From Rhizobacter sp. (GTDB lineage Bacteria > Pseudomonadota > Gammaproteobacteria > Burkholderiales > Burkholderiaceae_C), in NCBI GenBank assembly GCA_019635355.1, contig JAHBZQ010000001.1:372001-436000 (forward strand): a stretch of DNA of 64,000 nucleotides. The letters run 5' to 3'. Of the stretch, positions 29,631-39,054 are shown piece after piece (positions within the stretch are counted from its first letter, which is position 1; every line of letters begins with the position of its first letter). The notes beneath the pieces were generated by a model. The model made no database searches. It was not told where the DNA came from and was given only the letters and a program-made list of their open reading frames with translations. The position numbers and the translations under genes were made by a program.

Positions 29631-30338
29631 ATGAGCGAAAAACATCTCTCGACCCAGTTCGACAGCGAACTCAGTGGCATCTCGACCCGCGTGCTCGAAA
29701 TGGGCGGGCTGGTCGAGTCGCAGGTGGCGCAGGCGGTCTATGCGCTCACGAACTTCAGCGGCGAGGTCGCCACCGACGTGCTGCGCAACGAAGAGCGGGT
29801 CAACACGATGGAGGTCGAGATCGACCGCGATCTGTCGACCATCATCGCGCGGCGCCAGCCGACGGCGCGCGACCTGCGCCTCTTGATTGCCATCTCGAAG
29901 ACGATCGCCAACCTCGAGCGCGTGGGCGACGAGGCGGCGCGTGTGGCGCGCACGGTGCAGCGCCTGATCAACACAGGTGTGTCGAGCCGCCTGCGCCTGC
30001 CGGTCAACGACCTGGCCTACGAGGCCGAGCTGGCCATCGCCCAGCTGCGCAAGGCACTCGATGCGTTTGCCCGGCTCGACACCGTCAAGGCGGTGGAGGT
30101 GCTCAAGCAAGACGACCAGATCGATCAGGAGTTCGATGGCCTGATGCGCAAGCTCATCACCTACATGATGGAAGACCCACGCACCATCTCGGCCAGCATC
30201 GACCTCGTCTTCGTGGCCAAGGCCATCGAGCGCGTGGGCGACCACGCGAAGAACCTGGCCGAGGTCATCATCTACATCGTGAAGGGCACCGACGTGCGGC
30301 ATAACTCGGTCGAGGCCGTGGAGTCGATGGTCAAGTGA
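29631..30338 (+). CDS. phoU: Phosphate signalling regulator PhoU
   Basis: PhoU is a cytoplasmic, mostly helical protein that links the PstSCAB transporter to PhoR and represses the Pho response when phosphate is plentiful. The 235 residues consist of two three-helix PhoU repeats, each with a metal-binding acidic motif (RNEERVNTMEVEID and QDDQIDQEFDGLM). It lies 25 bases after pstB and 13 bases before phoB, in one operon. Confidence 0.97.
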   Translation: MSEKHLSTQFDSELSGISTRVLEMGGLVESQVAQAVYALTNFSGEVATDVLRNEERVNTMEVEIDRDLSTIIARRQPTARDLRLLIAISKTIANLERVGDEAARVARTVQRLINTGVSSRLRLPVNDLAYEAELAIAQLRKALDAFARLDTVKAVEVLKQDDQIDQEFDGLMRKLITYMMEDPRTISASIDLVFVAKAIERVGDHAKNLAEVIIYIVKGTDVRHNSVEAVESMVK

Positions 30339-30351
30339 TGGGAGCACAAGC

Positions 30352-31053
30352 ATGAGCCAGGTTCTGGTGGTGGAAGACGAGTCGGCGATTGCCGAACTCA
30401 TGTCGATCAACCTGCGCCACGCAGGCTATGAAGTCGTGATCGCCGCCACGGCCGACGAAGCGCAGCAGCAGGTCGACCGCGTGTTGCCTGATCTGGTGGT
30501 GCTCGACTGGATGCTGCCAGGCCAGTCGGGCCTGCAGCTCGCCAAACGCTGGCGCTCGCAGCCGCGCACGCGCGACCTGCCGATCATCATGCTGACGGCG
30601 CGCGCCGAAGAGGCCGACAAGATCTCGGGGCTCGATGCCGGCGCCGACGACTACCTCACCAAGCCGTTCTCGACGCACGAGCTGATGGCGCGCATTCGCG
30701 CGGTGCTGCGCCGCAAGGCCCCCGAAGCGCTCGATTCGGCGGTGGAGATCGGCCTGCTGAAGCTCGACCCGGCCACGCGCCGCGTGTCGCGCGAGGGCCA
30801 GGAGGTGCGCCTCGGGCCAACGGAATTCCGCCTGCTGCATTTCTTCATGACGCACCCCGAGCGTGTGCACAGCCGCTCGCAGCTGCTCGACCGCGTGTGG
30901 GGTGACCACGTCTTCATCGAAGAGCGCACGGTCGACGTGCACGTGAAGCGCCTGCGCGAAGCCCTCACACCGGTGCAGTGCGCACACATGATCGAGACCG
31001 TGCGCGGTGCCGGCTACCGGCTCACGCAACAGGTGCAGACGCTGTCTGCCTGA
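30352..31053 (+). CDS. phoB: Phosphate-regulon response regulator PhoB
   Basis: PhoB activates Pho-regulon genes by binding Pho boxes, including the one at 25740. The 233 residues have a receiver domain with Glu9-Asp10, the phospho-acceptor Asp52 (VVLDWMLPG) and the conserved lysine in DDYLTKPFS. An OmpR-type winged-helix domain follows from about residue 130 (GPTEFRLLHFFMTHP, RTVDVHVKRLRE). Its place after phoU and before phoR separates it from other OmpR-type regulators. Confidence 0.97.
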   Translation: MSQVLVVEDESAIAELMSINLRHAGYEVVIAATADEAQQQVDRVLPDLVVLDWMLPGQSGLQLAKRWRSQPRTRDLPIIMLTARAEEADKISGLDAGADDYLTKPFSTHELMARIRAVLRRKAPEALDSAVEIGLLKLDPATRRVSREGQEVRLGPTEFRLLHFFMTHPERVHSRSQLLDRVWGDHVFIEERTVDVHVKRLREALTPVQCAHMIETVRGAGYRLTQQVQTLSA

Positions 31054-31068
31054 AGCACCGGGGATCGC

Positions 31069-32430
31069 GTGGACTGGCTGTTGACGAGGCTCCTGGTCAC
31101 GGCGATCGCCGTGGCACTGGGTGGCTTCGTGGGCTACCTTGCCGGCCATGCCGCACGTGCGCCCGTGGTGGGTGCCGTCATCGGCTGCGCTGTGGGCGCG
31201 TGCGTGGTGGTGCTGGCCGACACCTTGCGTGGCTACCGGCTCTCGCGCTGGCTCAGCGGCAGCCAGGAAGGCCAGGCGCCACGCGACACCGGCTTCTGGG
31301 GCGAGATCGGCTACCGCGTCGAGCGTTCGATCCGGCTGCGCGAGAAGAGCATGCAGACCGAGCAGACACGCCTCGCGCAGTTCATCTCGGCGATGGAAGC
31401 CTCACCCAACGGTGTGCTGCTGCTCGACGAGGCTGACCAGATCACGTGGTGCAACGCGATGGCCGCCAACCACTTCGGCCTCGACCCCGAGCGCGACAAG
31501 CGCCAGCCCGTGACCAACCTCGTGCGTGCGCCGGTTTTCGTGGCGCACCTGCAGGCTGGCCAGTACGGCGAGACGCTGCTCATCCCCGACCCGCGTGGCC
31601 GTGGGACGCTGTCGGTGCTGGTCCGCCACTACGGCGAGGGCCTGAAGCTGGTGCTGTCGCAAGACGTCACCGAGCGCGAGCGTTCCGAGGCGATGCGGCG
31701 TGACTTCGTGGCCAACGTGTCGCACGAGATCCGCACGCCGCTCACGGTGCTGGCGGGCTTCATCGAGACGATGGGCAACCTGCCGCTGACCGAAGTCGAG
31801 CGCCGCCGTGTTCTCACGCTGATGTCGCAGCAGACCCAGCGCATGCAGACGCTGGTGAGCGACCTGCTGACCTTGGCGCAACTCGAAGGCGGCCCCCGCC
31901 CGCCGATCGACCGCTGGGTGCCGGTGAGCAAGCTCATCGGCCAGGCCCATGCCGATGGTGCATCGCTCTCGATGGGGCGGCATCAGTTCACGGTGTCGGA
32001 AGACATCGACGCGCAAATCGCCGGGCTGGAGAGCGAGTTGATGAGCGCCGTCGGCAACCTCGTGACCAACGCCGTGCGCTACACGCCTGAAGGCGGGCGC
32101 ATCTCGGTGGTGTGGCGCCGGCGCGATGACGGTTCGGGCGAGATCACGGTCAGCGACACCGGCATCGGTGTGTCCCGTGAACACATTCCCCGGCTGACCG
32201 AACGCTTCTACCGCGTGGACGGCAGCCGCTCGCGGGAGACGGGCGGCACGGGGCTGGGGCTTTCCATCGTCAAGCACGTTGTGCACCGGCACGGCGGTGA
32301 GCTCGACGTGCAGAGCGAACTGGGCAAAGGCTCGAGTTTCAGCCTGGTGTTTCCGGCGGCGCGGGTGCGTGTACCGGAGGCGCCGACCCCGCTCGACGCC
32401 AAGGCGGTGGCCGAGAAGGTGCCGCGCTAA
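31069..32430 (+). CDS. phoR: Phosphate-regulon sensor kinase PhoR
   Basis: PhoR phosphorylates PhoB when phosphate is low. The 453 residues have two N-terminal membrane helices (about 4-25 and 32-52) without a large periplasmic domain, as usual for PhoR. A PAS domain spans about 105-200, a HisKA domain has His219 in FVANVSHEIRTPLT, and the HATPase domain has NLVTNAVRYT, DTGIGV and GTGLGLSIV. GTG 31069 is preceded by GGGGA. The stop codon overlaps the stop of the convergent GT39-like gene. Confidence 0.96.
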   Translation: MDWLLTRLLVTAIAVALGGFVGYLAGHAARAPVVGAVIGCAVGACVVVLADTLRGYRLSRWLSGSQEGQAPRDTGFWGEIGYRVERSIRLREKSMQTEQTRLAQFISAMEASPNGVLLLDEADQITWCNAMAANHFGLDPERDKRQPVTNLVRAPVFVAHLQAGQYGETLLIPDPRGRGTLSVLVRHYGEGLKLVLSQDVTERERSEAMRRDFVANVSHEIRTPLTVLAGFIETMGNLPLTEVERRRVLTLMSQQTQRMQTLVSDLLTLAQLEGGPRPPIDRWVPVSKLIGQAHADGASLSMGRHQFTVSEDIDAQIAGLESELMSAVGNLVTNAVRYTPEGGRISVVWRRRDDGSGEITVSDTGIGVSREHIPRLTERFYRVDGSRSRETGGTGLGLSIVKHVVHRHGGELDVQSELGKGSSFSLVFPAARVRVPEAPTPLDAKAVAEKVPR

Positions 32431-34103
32431 CGCGCGGTCGAGCCGTCGCCGCTGCGGCGGTAGACCGCGACGACTTCGTCCTTGTCGACCGGCCGCCGCT
32501 CACGTGCCACCAGCAGCCAGCCGGTCGGGGCGGGTGCGCGTCGGTTGACGGTCTCGGTCAGCAGCAGGAACTCGCAGCGTGTCGCGCCAGCGGACGAGTT
32601 GCCTTCGACGCGGTAGTCGCCGAAGTATTCGAGCGCTGCGATCTGAGCGCGCGACATGCCGGGGGCGGCGATGCAGGCGTCACGCGGCACGTGCTGGGTG
32701 ATGCGCACGATGAGCGGCCGGTAGCTGCGCGCGTAGTCGAAGAGCGGCAGCCCGAGCGACATCACGAGCATCCAGCACACCGCCACGCCGCTGGCCGGCA
32801 ACACCATGCTCTTCCACAGTGGATGTCGGTTGCGCCCGGTGCGCCACTGCACGAGCCAGAGCCAGGCGAGCGTGCCCAGCACGGCCACGGTGAGCGCGAT
32901 GCCGGAGAACTTGGGCACGAAGCCCGGCGCGAGCTTCATCACGTTGGCCGCGGGCTTGGCGGGGAAGCCGGTGTAGACCGAGGCGTAGATCACCCAGATC
33001 GCGATCACCCAGGCAGTGAAGAAGAACACCGAGAACCAGTCGATGGCGGACGACGTGCCGCGGTGCAGGGTGGGCAGGGCGAATGCGGCCAGCACCGCAA
33101 GCGCTGGCAGGGCGAGCATCAGGGCCCGGTCGGAGCCGCCCATCGCGACGCAGGCCACGAGACTGACCAAGGCGCTCCCCAGCGGCACGGCGATGTGACG
33201 GTGCATCAGGTGAGAACGCCAGCGCCACAGTGTCCACAGGGCCAGCGGCCACGCCGGCCAGGTGAACCAGGCCAGCAACCTCACCACGCTGAACAGCTGG
33301 CCGGGGTAGGCATAACCGTTCGTGCGCCAGCCCCAGGCTTGCAAGGAGAGGGCGACGACGGCGGCCAGCGCGGCAGACAAGACGATCCAGGTCGTGAAGC
33401 GCCGGGCCGGCGCGTAGCTCGAGTACCAGCAGGCCAGCGCGCCTGCGCCGGCCAACATCATCGCGATGCTAGGCGCGCCGCTGCCGGCCAGCACCGGCAA
33501 CGCAACGAGCGCTGCCGCGCGGCTTTGCCAGGGCCTGAACGGGCACGCCGCGAGGGCGTAGAGGAAGAGGGCGACGCTTGCGAGCTGCGCCAGTTCAGGT
33601 GTGGTCTCGTGCCCCAGTTGCAGCAGGCCCAGGCACGCGATCAGCGCCAGCAAGGCGCCGTCGGCGATGGCGCGGGCGTAGTCCACCGGGCTTGCTTCGC
33701 CGCCGAAGGCGAACGGCACCGGCTGGGCCGCATCGGTGCGCGCGAGGTGGTAGGTGCTGTACCAGGTCCACAAGAAGGTGAGCCCGAGCAGGATGGCGAA
33801 CGGCACGCGCGCTGCGAGTTCCGGTGCCACGAGCCCGCCCGACAGCTTGATGAACAGCGCCCCCAGCCAATAGGGCAGCAGGGCGGCATCGGCCGGCAGG
33901 CCGCCGACCATCGGCGTGAGCCAGCTCGTGTGGCCCTGCGCGATGTTGACCATGTAGCCGAACGCGGAGATGTCGGCGCTCTTCCACGGGTCCCGGCCGA
34001 AGACACCCGGCAGCAGGTAGGCGGCACACAACAGGATCAGGGCCACCCGCGGCAGGCGGCTGGCGGCGCGTTCGGTGACGAGGGCGGGCTTGGGTGTGTT
34101 CAA
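32427..34103 (-). CDS. GT39/ArnT-like polyprenyl-linked glycosyltransferase, membrane protein
   Basis: The 558-residue protein has about twelve membrane helices and a C-terminal soluble domain of about 110 residues. The early motif GRDPWKSAD resembles the aspartate-containing catalytic loop of ArnT and other GT-C family 39 transferases, which move sugars from undecaprenyl-linked donors to periplasmic acceptors such as lipid A. The acceptor here is unknown and no arn genes lie nearby, so it should not be called ArnT. It converges on phoR with overlapping stop codons. ATG 34103 is used. Confidence 0.8.
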   Translation of the reverse strand: MNTPKPALVTERAASRLPRVALILLCAAYLLPGVFGRDPWKSADISAFGYMVNIAQGHTSWLTPMVGGLPADAALLPYWLGALFIKLSGGLVAPELAARVPFAILLGLTFLWTWYSTYHLARTDAAQPVPFAFGGEASPVDYARAIADGALLALIACLGLLQLGHETTPELAQLASVALFLYALAACPFRPWQSRAAALVALPVLAGSGAPSIAMMLAGAGALACWYSSYAPARRFTTWIVLSAALAAVVALSLQAWGWRTNGYAYPGQLFSVVRLLAWFTWPAWPLALWTLWRWRSHLMHRHIAVPLGSALVSLVACVAMGGSDRALMLALPALAVLAAFALPTLHRGTSSAIDWFSVFFFTAWVIAIWVIYASVYTGFPAKPAANVMKLAPGFVPKFSGIALTVAVLGTLAWLWLVQWRTGRNRHPLWKSMVLPASGVAVCWMLVMSLGLPLFDYARSYRPLIVRITQHVPRDACIAAPGMSRAQIAALEYFGDYRVEGNSSAGATRCEFLLLTETVNRRAPAPTGWLLVARERRPVDKDEVVAVYRRSGDGSTAR

Positions 34104-34185
34104 GCTGGAGTTCTGTGAGGCGTTGCGTCAGCAGGCAGACGGCGATGATGCAGCAACTTCGGCACGCGTCTGCCGAGGGCAACAA

Positions 34186-34209
34186 AAAAGGCAGCCGAGG
34201 CTGCCTTTT
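34186..34209 (-). terminator. Terminator of rpmE2
   Basis: AAAAGGCAGC / GCTGCCTTTT with a CGAG loop forms a textbook intrinsic terminator downstream of rpmE2 on the minus strand, with A/T-rich flanks on both sides that make it symmetrical. Confidence 0.8.
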
Positions 34210-34229
34210 GGTGTCGCACTGTCGAGCGA

Positions 34230-34484
34230 TTACTTCTTGAGGTGCGCAAACTTGTTGCGGAACTTCTCGACGCGACCGCCGAGCGAGTCGACGCTCTTTT
34301 GCGTGCCGGTGTAGAAGGGGTGCGATTCGCTGGTCGTTTCGAGCTTGAACAGCGGCACTTCACGGCCGTCGTCGAGCTTGATGGTTTCCTTGGTCTGGGC
34401 GCACGAGCGCGTCACGAACTTGAAACCGTTGGACAGGTCGACGAAGCAGACGTCGCGGTAGTTCGGGTGAATGCCTTCTTTCAT
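34230..34484 (-). CDS. rpmE2: 50S ribosomal protein L31 type B
   Basis: The 84 residues match the type B L31, which lacks the CxxC zinc motif and often replaces zinc-binding L31 under zinc limitation. Key stretches are MKEGIHPNYRDVCFVD and HPFYTGTQKSVDSLGGRVEKF. The C-terminus ends in basic residues. It is followed by an intrinsic terminator. The 90-base gap to rho carries a -10-like CATAAT on the minus strand. Whether a zinc-type rpmE also exists elsewhere cannot be seen. Confidence 0.97.
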   Translation of the reverse strand: MKEGIHPNYRDVCFVDLSNGFKFVTRSCAQTKETIKLDDGREVPLFKLETTSESHPFYTGTQKSVDSLGGRVEKFRNKFAHLKK

Positions 34485-34574
34485 GGGGACCTCTACTTGT
34501 CAGGGTCGGGAGCCACGCCGAACCGTTCGGCGCACTTTCCGGATGGCGGAAAACCCGCGATTATGCCACGCAGC

Positions 34575-35837
34575 TCAACCGCCGCGACGCATCATGTCGA
34601 AGAAATCGAGGTTGTTCTTCGTGGATTTCATCTTGTCGAGGATGAATTCCATCGCCTCGATCTCGTCCATCGGGTAGAGCAACTTCCGCAAGATCCAGGT
34701 CTTTTGCAGGATCTCGGGCTTGAGCAGCAATTCCTCGCGCCGCGTGCCGCTCTTGTTCAAAAGGATCGACGGGTAGACCCGCTTCTCGGCCATGCGGCGA
34801 TCCAGGTGGATTTCGCAATTGCCGGTGCCCTTGAATTCTTCGTAGATGACTTCGTCCATGCGGCTGCCGGTGTCGACCAGCGCGGTGCCGATGATGGTGA
34901 GCGAGCCACCTTCTTCGATGTTGCGCGCGGCGCCGAAGAAGCGCTTCGGGCGCTGCAGCGCGTTGGCATCGACACCGCCGGTGAGCACCTTGCCCGACGA
35001 GGGCAGCACGTTGTTGTAGGCGCGGGCGAGGCGGGTGATCGAGTCGAGCAGGATTACCACGTCCTTCTTCATCTCGACGAGACGCTTGGCGCGTTCGATC
35101 ACCATTTCGGCCACCTGCACGTGGCGGGCAGCGGGTTCGTCGAAGGTGGAGCTGATGACTTCGCCGCGCACGGTGCGCTGCATTTCCGTCACTTCTTCCG
35201 GGCGCTCGTCGACGAGCAGCACGATGAGGTAGACGTCGGGGTGGTTGGCGACGATCGCGTGCGCCAGGTGCTGCATCATCACCGTCTTGCCGCTCTTGGG
35301 CGGTGCCACCAGCAGCGCGCGCTGGCCTTTGCCGAGTGGGGCGATGAGGTCGATGATGCGGCTGGTGATGTTCTCGTCGCCCTTGATCTCACGCTCGAGC
35401 TTGAACGCCTCTTTCGGGAAGAGCGGCGTCAGGTTCTCGAACATGATCTTGTGCTTGCTCTCCTCGGGCGTCACGCCGTTCACGCGGTCGACCTTCACCA
35501 GCGCGAAGTAGCGCTCGCCGTCCTTCGGCACGCGCACTTCGCCTTCGATCATGTCGCCGGTGTGCAGGTTGAAGCGGCGGATCTGGCTGGGCGAGAGGTA
35601 GATGTCGTCGGTCGACGCCATGTAGCTCGCATCGGGTGCGCGCAGGAAGCCGAAGCCATCGGGGAGCACTTCCAGCACGCCGTCACCGAACACCTGCTCC
35701 CCGGCCTTCGCGCGCTTCTTCATGATCGCGAACATCAGCTCCTGCTTGCGCAGGCGTGAGACGTTCTCGATCTCCAGTTCCTCGCCCATCTTGATGAGCG
35801 CGGACACGTGGAGGGCTTTCAGTTCGGAGAGGTGCAT
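34575..35837 (-). CDS. rho: Transcription termination factor Rho
   Basis: Rho is a hexameric RNA helicase that ends transcription at C-rich unstructured RNA. The 420 residues are typical. The N-terminal helical domain (MHLSELKALHVSALIKMGEELEI) is followed by a cold-shock-like RNA-binding domain (about 50-125, DGFGFLRAP), then the RecA-like ATPase domain with Walker A APPKSGKT and Walker B VVILLDSITRLARAYN. It lies downstream of trxA, the conserved trxA-rho order, with a leader of about 230 nt. Confidence 0.98.
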   Translation of the reverse strand: MHLSELKALHVSALIKMGEELEIENVSRLRKQELMFAIMKKRAKAGEQVFGDGVLEVLPDGFGFLRAPDASYMASTDDIYLSPSQIRRFNLHTGDMIEGEVRVPKDGERYFALVKVDRVNGVTPEESKHKIMFENLTPLFPKEAFKLEREIKGDENITSRIIDLIAPLGKGQRALLVAPPKSGKTVMMQHLAHAIVANHPDVYLIVLLVDERPEEVTEMQRTVRGEVISSTFDEPAARHVQVAEMVIERAKRLVEMKKDVVILLDSITRLARAYNNVLPSSGKVLTGGVDANALQRPKRFFGAARNIEEGGSLTIIGTALVDTGSRMDEVIYEEFKGTGNCEIHLDRRMAEKRVYPSILLNKSGTRREELLLKPEILQKTWILRKLLYPMDEIEAMEFILDKMKSTKNNLDFFDMMRRGG

Positions 35838-36072
35838 GGGCGATGACCCTGGTGAGAACGCCGATGGGCTGTAGGCCGGCGTTGCGCCTGACGCACTGCG
35901 ATGGCTACCGCAATGGAAACGCTTGCAATGAACGCTCCATTCGACGAGCGTTGCGGGACTTTGGAGTTTGGGGCCGAACCGACGCGCCGTATGCGGGCGT
36001 GGTGGCTTGAGTCTTCAGGCGGTGACGCGGTGCGGGCTTGGAACCTGCGGACCGCGCCAACGCGATAGCGGA

Positions 36073-36078
36073 ATTATA
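36073..36078 (-). promoter_or_regulatory. -10 box of rho, overlapping the trxA stop codon
   Basis: TATAAT on the minus strand is a perfect -10 box that overlaps the trxA TAA stop. A TTGACG on the same strand lies 19 bases upstream (36098-36103), a long spacing. The resulting rho leader of about 230 nt is partly C-rich. Confidence 0.5.
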
Positions 36079-36403
36079 GATGACCGTCGAGGAACGCCGT
36101 CAACTGGGCTTTCGACAAGGCGCCCACCTTGGTCGCGGCAAGCTGGCCGCCCTTGAACAGCATCAGCGTCGGGATGCCGCGGATGCCGAACTTCGCGGGC
36201 ACGTCGCGGTTCTCGTCGACGTTCATCTTCGCGATTTGCAGGCGGCCGTCGTAATCCTTGGAGACTTCGTCGAGAATCGGCGCGATCATCTTGCAAGGGC
36301 CGCACCATTCAGCCCAGTAGTCAACCAGCACCGGCTTGCTCGACTGGAGCACGTCGCTCTCGAACGATGCATCGGTGGTGTGTTTGATCAGTTCACTGCT
36401 CAT
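36074..36403 (-). CDS. trxA: Thioredoxin
   Basis: Thioredoxin reduces disulfides in cytoplasmic proteins. The 109 residues carry the active site WAEWCGPCKM and the cis-proline loop RGIPTLMLFKGG, as in E. coli TrxA. It lies just upstream of rho. It is divergent from the AddB-type nuclease gene; the 101-base gap (36404-36504) holds both promoters and an 8-bp perfect hairpin, GCCGCTCG / CGAGCGGC (36423-36441), in the trxA leader. Confidence 0.97.
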   Translation of the reverse strand: MSSELIKHTTDASFESDVLQSSKPVLVDYWAEWCGPCKMIAPILDEVSKDYDGRLQIAKMNVDENRDVPAKFGIRGIPTLMLFKGGQLAATKVGALSKAQLTAFLDGHL

Positions 36404-36504
36404 TGTCTTGTCCTCGGCTGGGGCCGCTCGTGGCGAGCGGCAAGGCGGAATGATTCTGACACAAAGCCCCTTTTGCCTCCCTCTGGTGCGGTCTCGATCT
36501 ATTT

Positions 36505-39054
36505 ATGGCTGTGATAGCTCGGCTGGCTCTTGAAAACGGTGCCGGATGGGCCGACATCGCCGCGCGCATCAGCGAATGGGCGGGTGCACGCGCGGTGGCG
36601 CGGCAGGCGCTGGTGGTGCTGGTGCCTTTCGCGCAGCAGCTCGCGCCGGCACGTGCGGCGTTCGCGAGGCTCGGGGGCTGGCAGCCGCGGGTCGAGACCA
36701 CGCGAACGATGGCCGCGTCGATCGGCCCTGCCCCTCGGGGCGGCGAGGGGCAGATCAGCTTCGACGCGGCGACCGATCGACTCGACGCGGCCCGGCTGCT
36801 GCGCGGTCAATCATGGGTGCCCCGCGATCCACTGGCGTTCGATGACGCCGTGTCGGCGGTCGTCACCACCGCACATGCCGTGCTCAAGGCGGCGGCTGCC
36901 GTCGAGCCTGCGGCGCGCGCGGAACACTGGCAGCGCGGACGCGAACTGATCGCGCCAGTGGCCGGCGTGGGTGCGATCGAACGTGCGCTGGCGCGCGTGG
37001 CGTTGGAGTGGGCCGCTGCCTCAGCGCCGCCGATCACCGATGTGCTGTACGCCTGCCGGCCGGGTGCCTGGGTCGTGGTGCAGTCGGGCGGCGAAGACGC
37101 GCTGGCGCGCAGCGTGATGAGCTCGATGCCCGACACGGTGCCGTGCCTGCTGCTCGACGTCGATGCGCATGTTCACGAAGCCTTGGCGCCGTCGATCGCG
37201 ATGGCCCGTTGTGAAGGCTTCGAGCATGAAGCCGTCTGCGCCGCAGCCCAGGTGCTGGAGCATCTGCGTCGCGGTGAGGTGCCGGTCGCGCTGGTTGCAC
37301 AAGACCGTTTGCTGATGCGCCGTGTGCGGGCGCTGCTCGAACGCCAGGGCGTCGGCTTGCAAGACGAGACCGGCTGGAAGCTGTCGACGACGCGCGCGGC
37401 GGCGCAGGTGATGGCCTTGCTGCGCGCCGCAGCGCCGCAAGCGTCGAACGATCTCCTGCTCGACTGGCTCAAGACCACTGCCTGGCCGCAATCCGCGGTG
37501 GCGCAGATCGAGGCTGCCTGCCGGCGCGAAGGCTGGACGCAGCTCCGCGCGATCGACGCCGATCTTCTGCGCGGTCGGGCCGTCCCACTCCTGGCGGAAG
37601 CGACGGCGTTGCTCCAGACCTTCGCCAGCGCACGCCGCCAGACGCTGTCGGAGTGGCTGCGCATCCTGCGCGAGGGTTTGAGCAGCAGCGCCGTGCTCGC
37701 GCCCATGCTGGCGGACGACGCCGGCGCGCAAGTCCTGCAGACGCTGCACATCGAGGAGCCCGCCGCGTGGTCCACACAGGCCGCGCAAACGTCCATGAGC
37801 CTGGCCGAGTTCAGCGCCTGGGTCGATGCGGCGCTCGAAGACGCCTCGTTCATCCCACAAGCCGCCCACGACGCGAGCGTGGTCCTCACGCCGCTCGCGC
37901 GGCTCACGCTGCGCCCCTTCGCGGCGGTGGTGTTCCCCGGTGCGGACGACCATCACCTCGGGGTCGATGCCGGCCCGCACCCCTTGCTGAACGAAGCCCA
38001 GGCCGAAGCCTTGGGCGTGCCCACTGCGCGGCAGCGCCGACGTGCCGAGTCGCTGGCATTTGCGCACGCGGTGAGCCGCGCGCCGGTCACCTTCTTCCAT
38101 CGGCATGCCGACGGCGCAGAGCCGCTGGCGCCCAGCCCGTTGCTCGAACAACTCGGCTTGCGGCTCGCCTCGGTGGGCCGCACCTTGGAGCCCTGGGCGG
38201 ACCCACGCCTCACCGTGCGGCTCACGCCCAACCCGGTCACGATGCCGGCACCTTCGGCCGCGGCGCTGCTGCCGGCGCGCCTGTCGGCGAGCGCCTGTGA
38301 AGCGCTGCGGGCCTGCCCGTATCGCTTCCATGCGCTGTACCTCTTGCGTGTGCGCGAGGCCGAGGAACTCGACGACGAGGTCGAGCAGCGCGACTACGGC
38401 AACTGGCTGCACGACGTGCTGCTCAAGTTCCACACCCAGCGCGGCGAGCCCGCACCGGCCGAGGTTGAAGCGGCCCGCCTGCTGGCCATCGCGCAGGAGG
38501 AGAAAGCGCAAAAAGGTCTGGACGACGCCGACTTCCTGCCGTTCGAGGCCGGCTTCATCGACCTCGTGCCGCGCTACATCGCCTGGCTGCACGAGCGTGA
38601 TGCGCAAGGTGCCCGCTTCTGGCAAGGCGAGCAGGAGCGCGAGATCGCGCCGGCCGAATGGCAGGGCATCCGCCTCTACGGCCGCATCGACCGCATGGAC
38701 GAGGTGCGCGGCCCCGCGCTGGAGTTGATCGACTACAAGACCGGCAGCGCCGCAGGCCTGAAGGAGAAGCTGCGCCAGCCGCTCGAAGACACGCAGCTCG
38801 CGTTCTACGCGGCCCTTGTGCAGCCCGAGACGCAGCACCCGATCCACGCGAGCTACCTGGCGCTCGGCCGCAAGATCGAATCGCTGCCGCACCCCGGCGT
38901 GGAAGACAGCGCCAGCGCACTGGTCACGGGTGTCGGTGCCGACCTTGCGCGCATCCGGCAAGGCGCCGGCCTGCCAGCCTTGGGCGAAGCGCCGACCTGC
39001 GACTTCTGCGAAGCCCGTGGCCTGTGCCGGCGTGACCACTGGAGCGGTGCATGA
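36505..39054 (+). CDS. addB: AddB-type PD-(D/E)XK nuclease with iron-sulfur cysteines
   Basis: With the AddA helicase encoded next, this would process double-strand breaks for recombination. The 849-residue protein has a helicase-like N-terminal part without a visible Walker A lysine, and a C-terminal PD-(D/E)XK nuclease with Asp729 in YGRIDRMDE and Asp743/Lys745 in ELIDYKTG. Four cysteines frame the nuclease: Cys604 in ACPYRF, then Cys832, Cys835 and Cys841 in CDFCEARGLC. The CxxCx5C spacing is that of the AddB [4Fe-4S] cluster. It is shorter than Bacillus AddB. The stop overlaps the next gene (ATGA). Confidence 0.85.
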   Translation: MAVIARLALENGAGWADIAARISEWAGARAVARQALVVLVPFAQQLAPARAAFARLGGWQPRVETTRTMAASIGPAPRGGEGQISFDAATDRLDAARLLRGQSWVPRDPLAFDDAVSAVVTTAHAVLKAAAAVEPAARAEHWQRGRELIAPVAGVGAIERALARVALEWAAASAPPITDVLYACRPGAWVVVQSGGEDALARSVMSSMPDTVPCLLLDVDAHVHEALAPSIAMARCEGFEHEAVCAAAQVLEHLRRGEVPVALVAQDRLLMRRVRALLERQGVGLQDETGWKLSTTRAAAQVMALLRAAAPQASNDLLLDWLKTTAWPQSAVAQIEAACRREGWTQLRAIDADLLRGRAVPLLAEATALLQTFASARRQTLSEWLRILREGLSSSAVLAPMLADDAGAQVLQTLHIEEPAAWSTQAAQTSMSLAEFSAWVDAALEDASFIPQAAHDASVVLTPLARLTLRPFAAVVFPGADDHHLGVDAGPHPLLNEAQAEALGVPTARQRRRAESLAFAHAVSRAPVTFFHRHADGAEPLAPSPLLEQLGLRLASVGRTLEPWADPRLTVRLTPNPVTMPAPSAAALLPARLSASACEALRACPYRFHALYLLRVREAEELDDEVEQRDYGNWLHDVLLKFHTQRGEPAPAEVEAARLLAIAQEEKAQKGLDDADFLPFEAGFIDLVPRYIAWLHERDAQGARFWQGEQEREIAPAEWQGIRLYGRIDRMDEVRGPALELIDYKTGSAAGLKEKLRQPLEDTQLAFYAALVQPETQHPIHASYLALGRKIESLPHPGVEDSASALVTGVGADLARIRQGAGLPALGEAPTCDFCEARGLCRRDHWSGA

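Noticed and set aside
36448..36456. GAATGATTC, the same palindrome as in the bfd Fur box, between trxA and addB
   Set aside because: It lacks the AT-rich flanks of a Fur box and neither neighbour is an iron gene; chance is likely.
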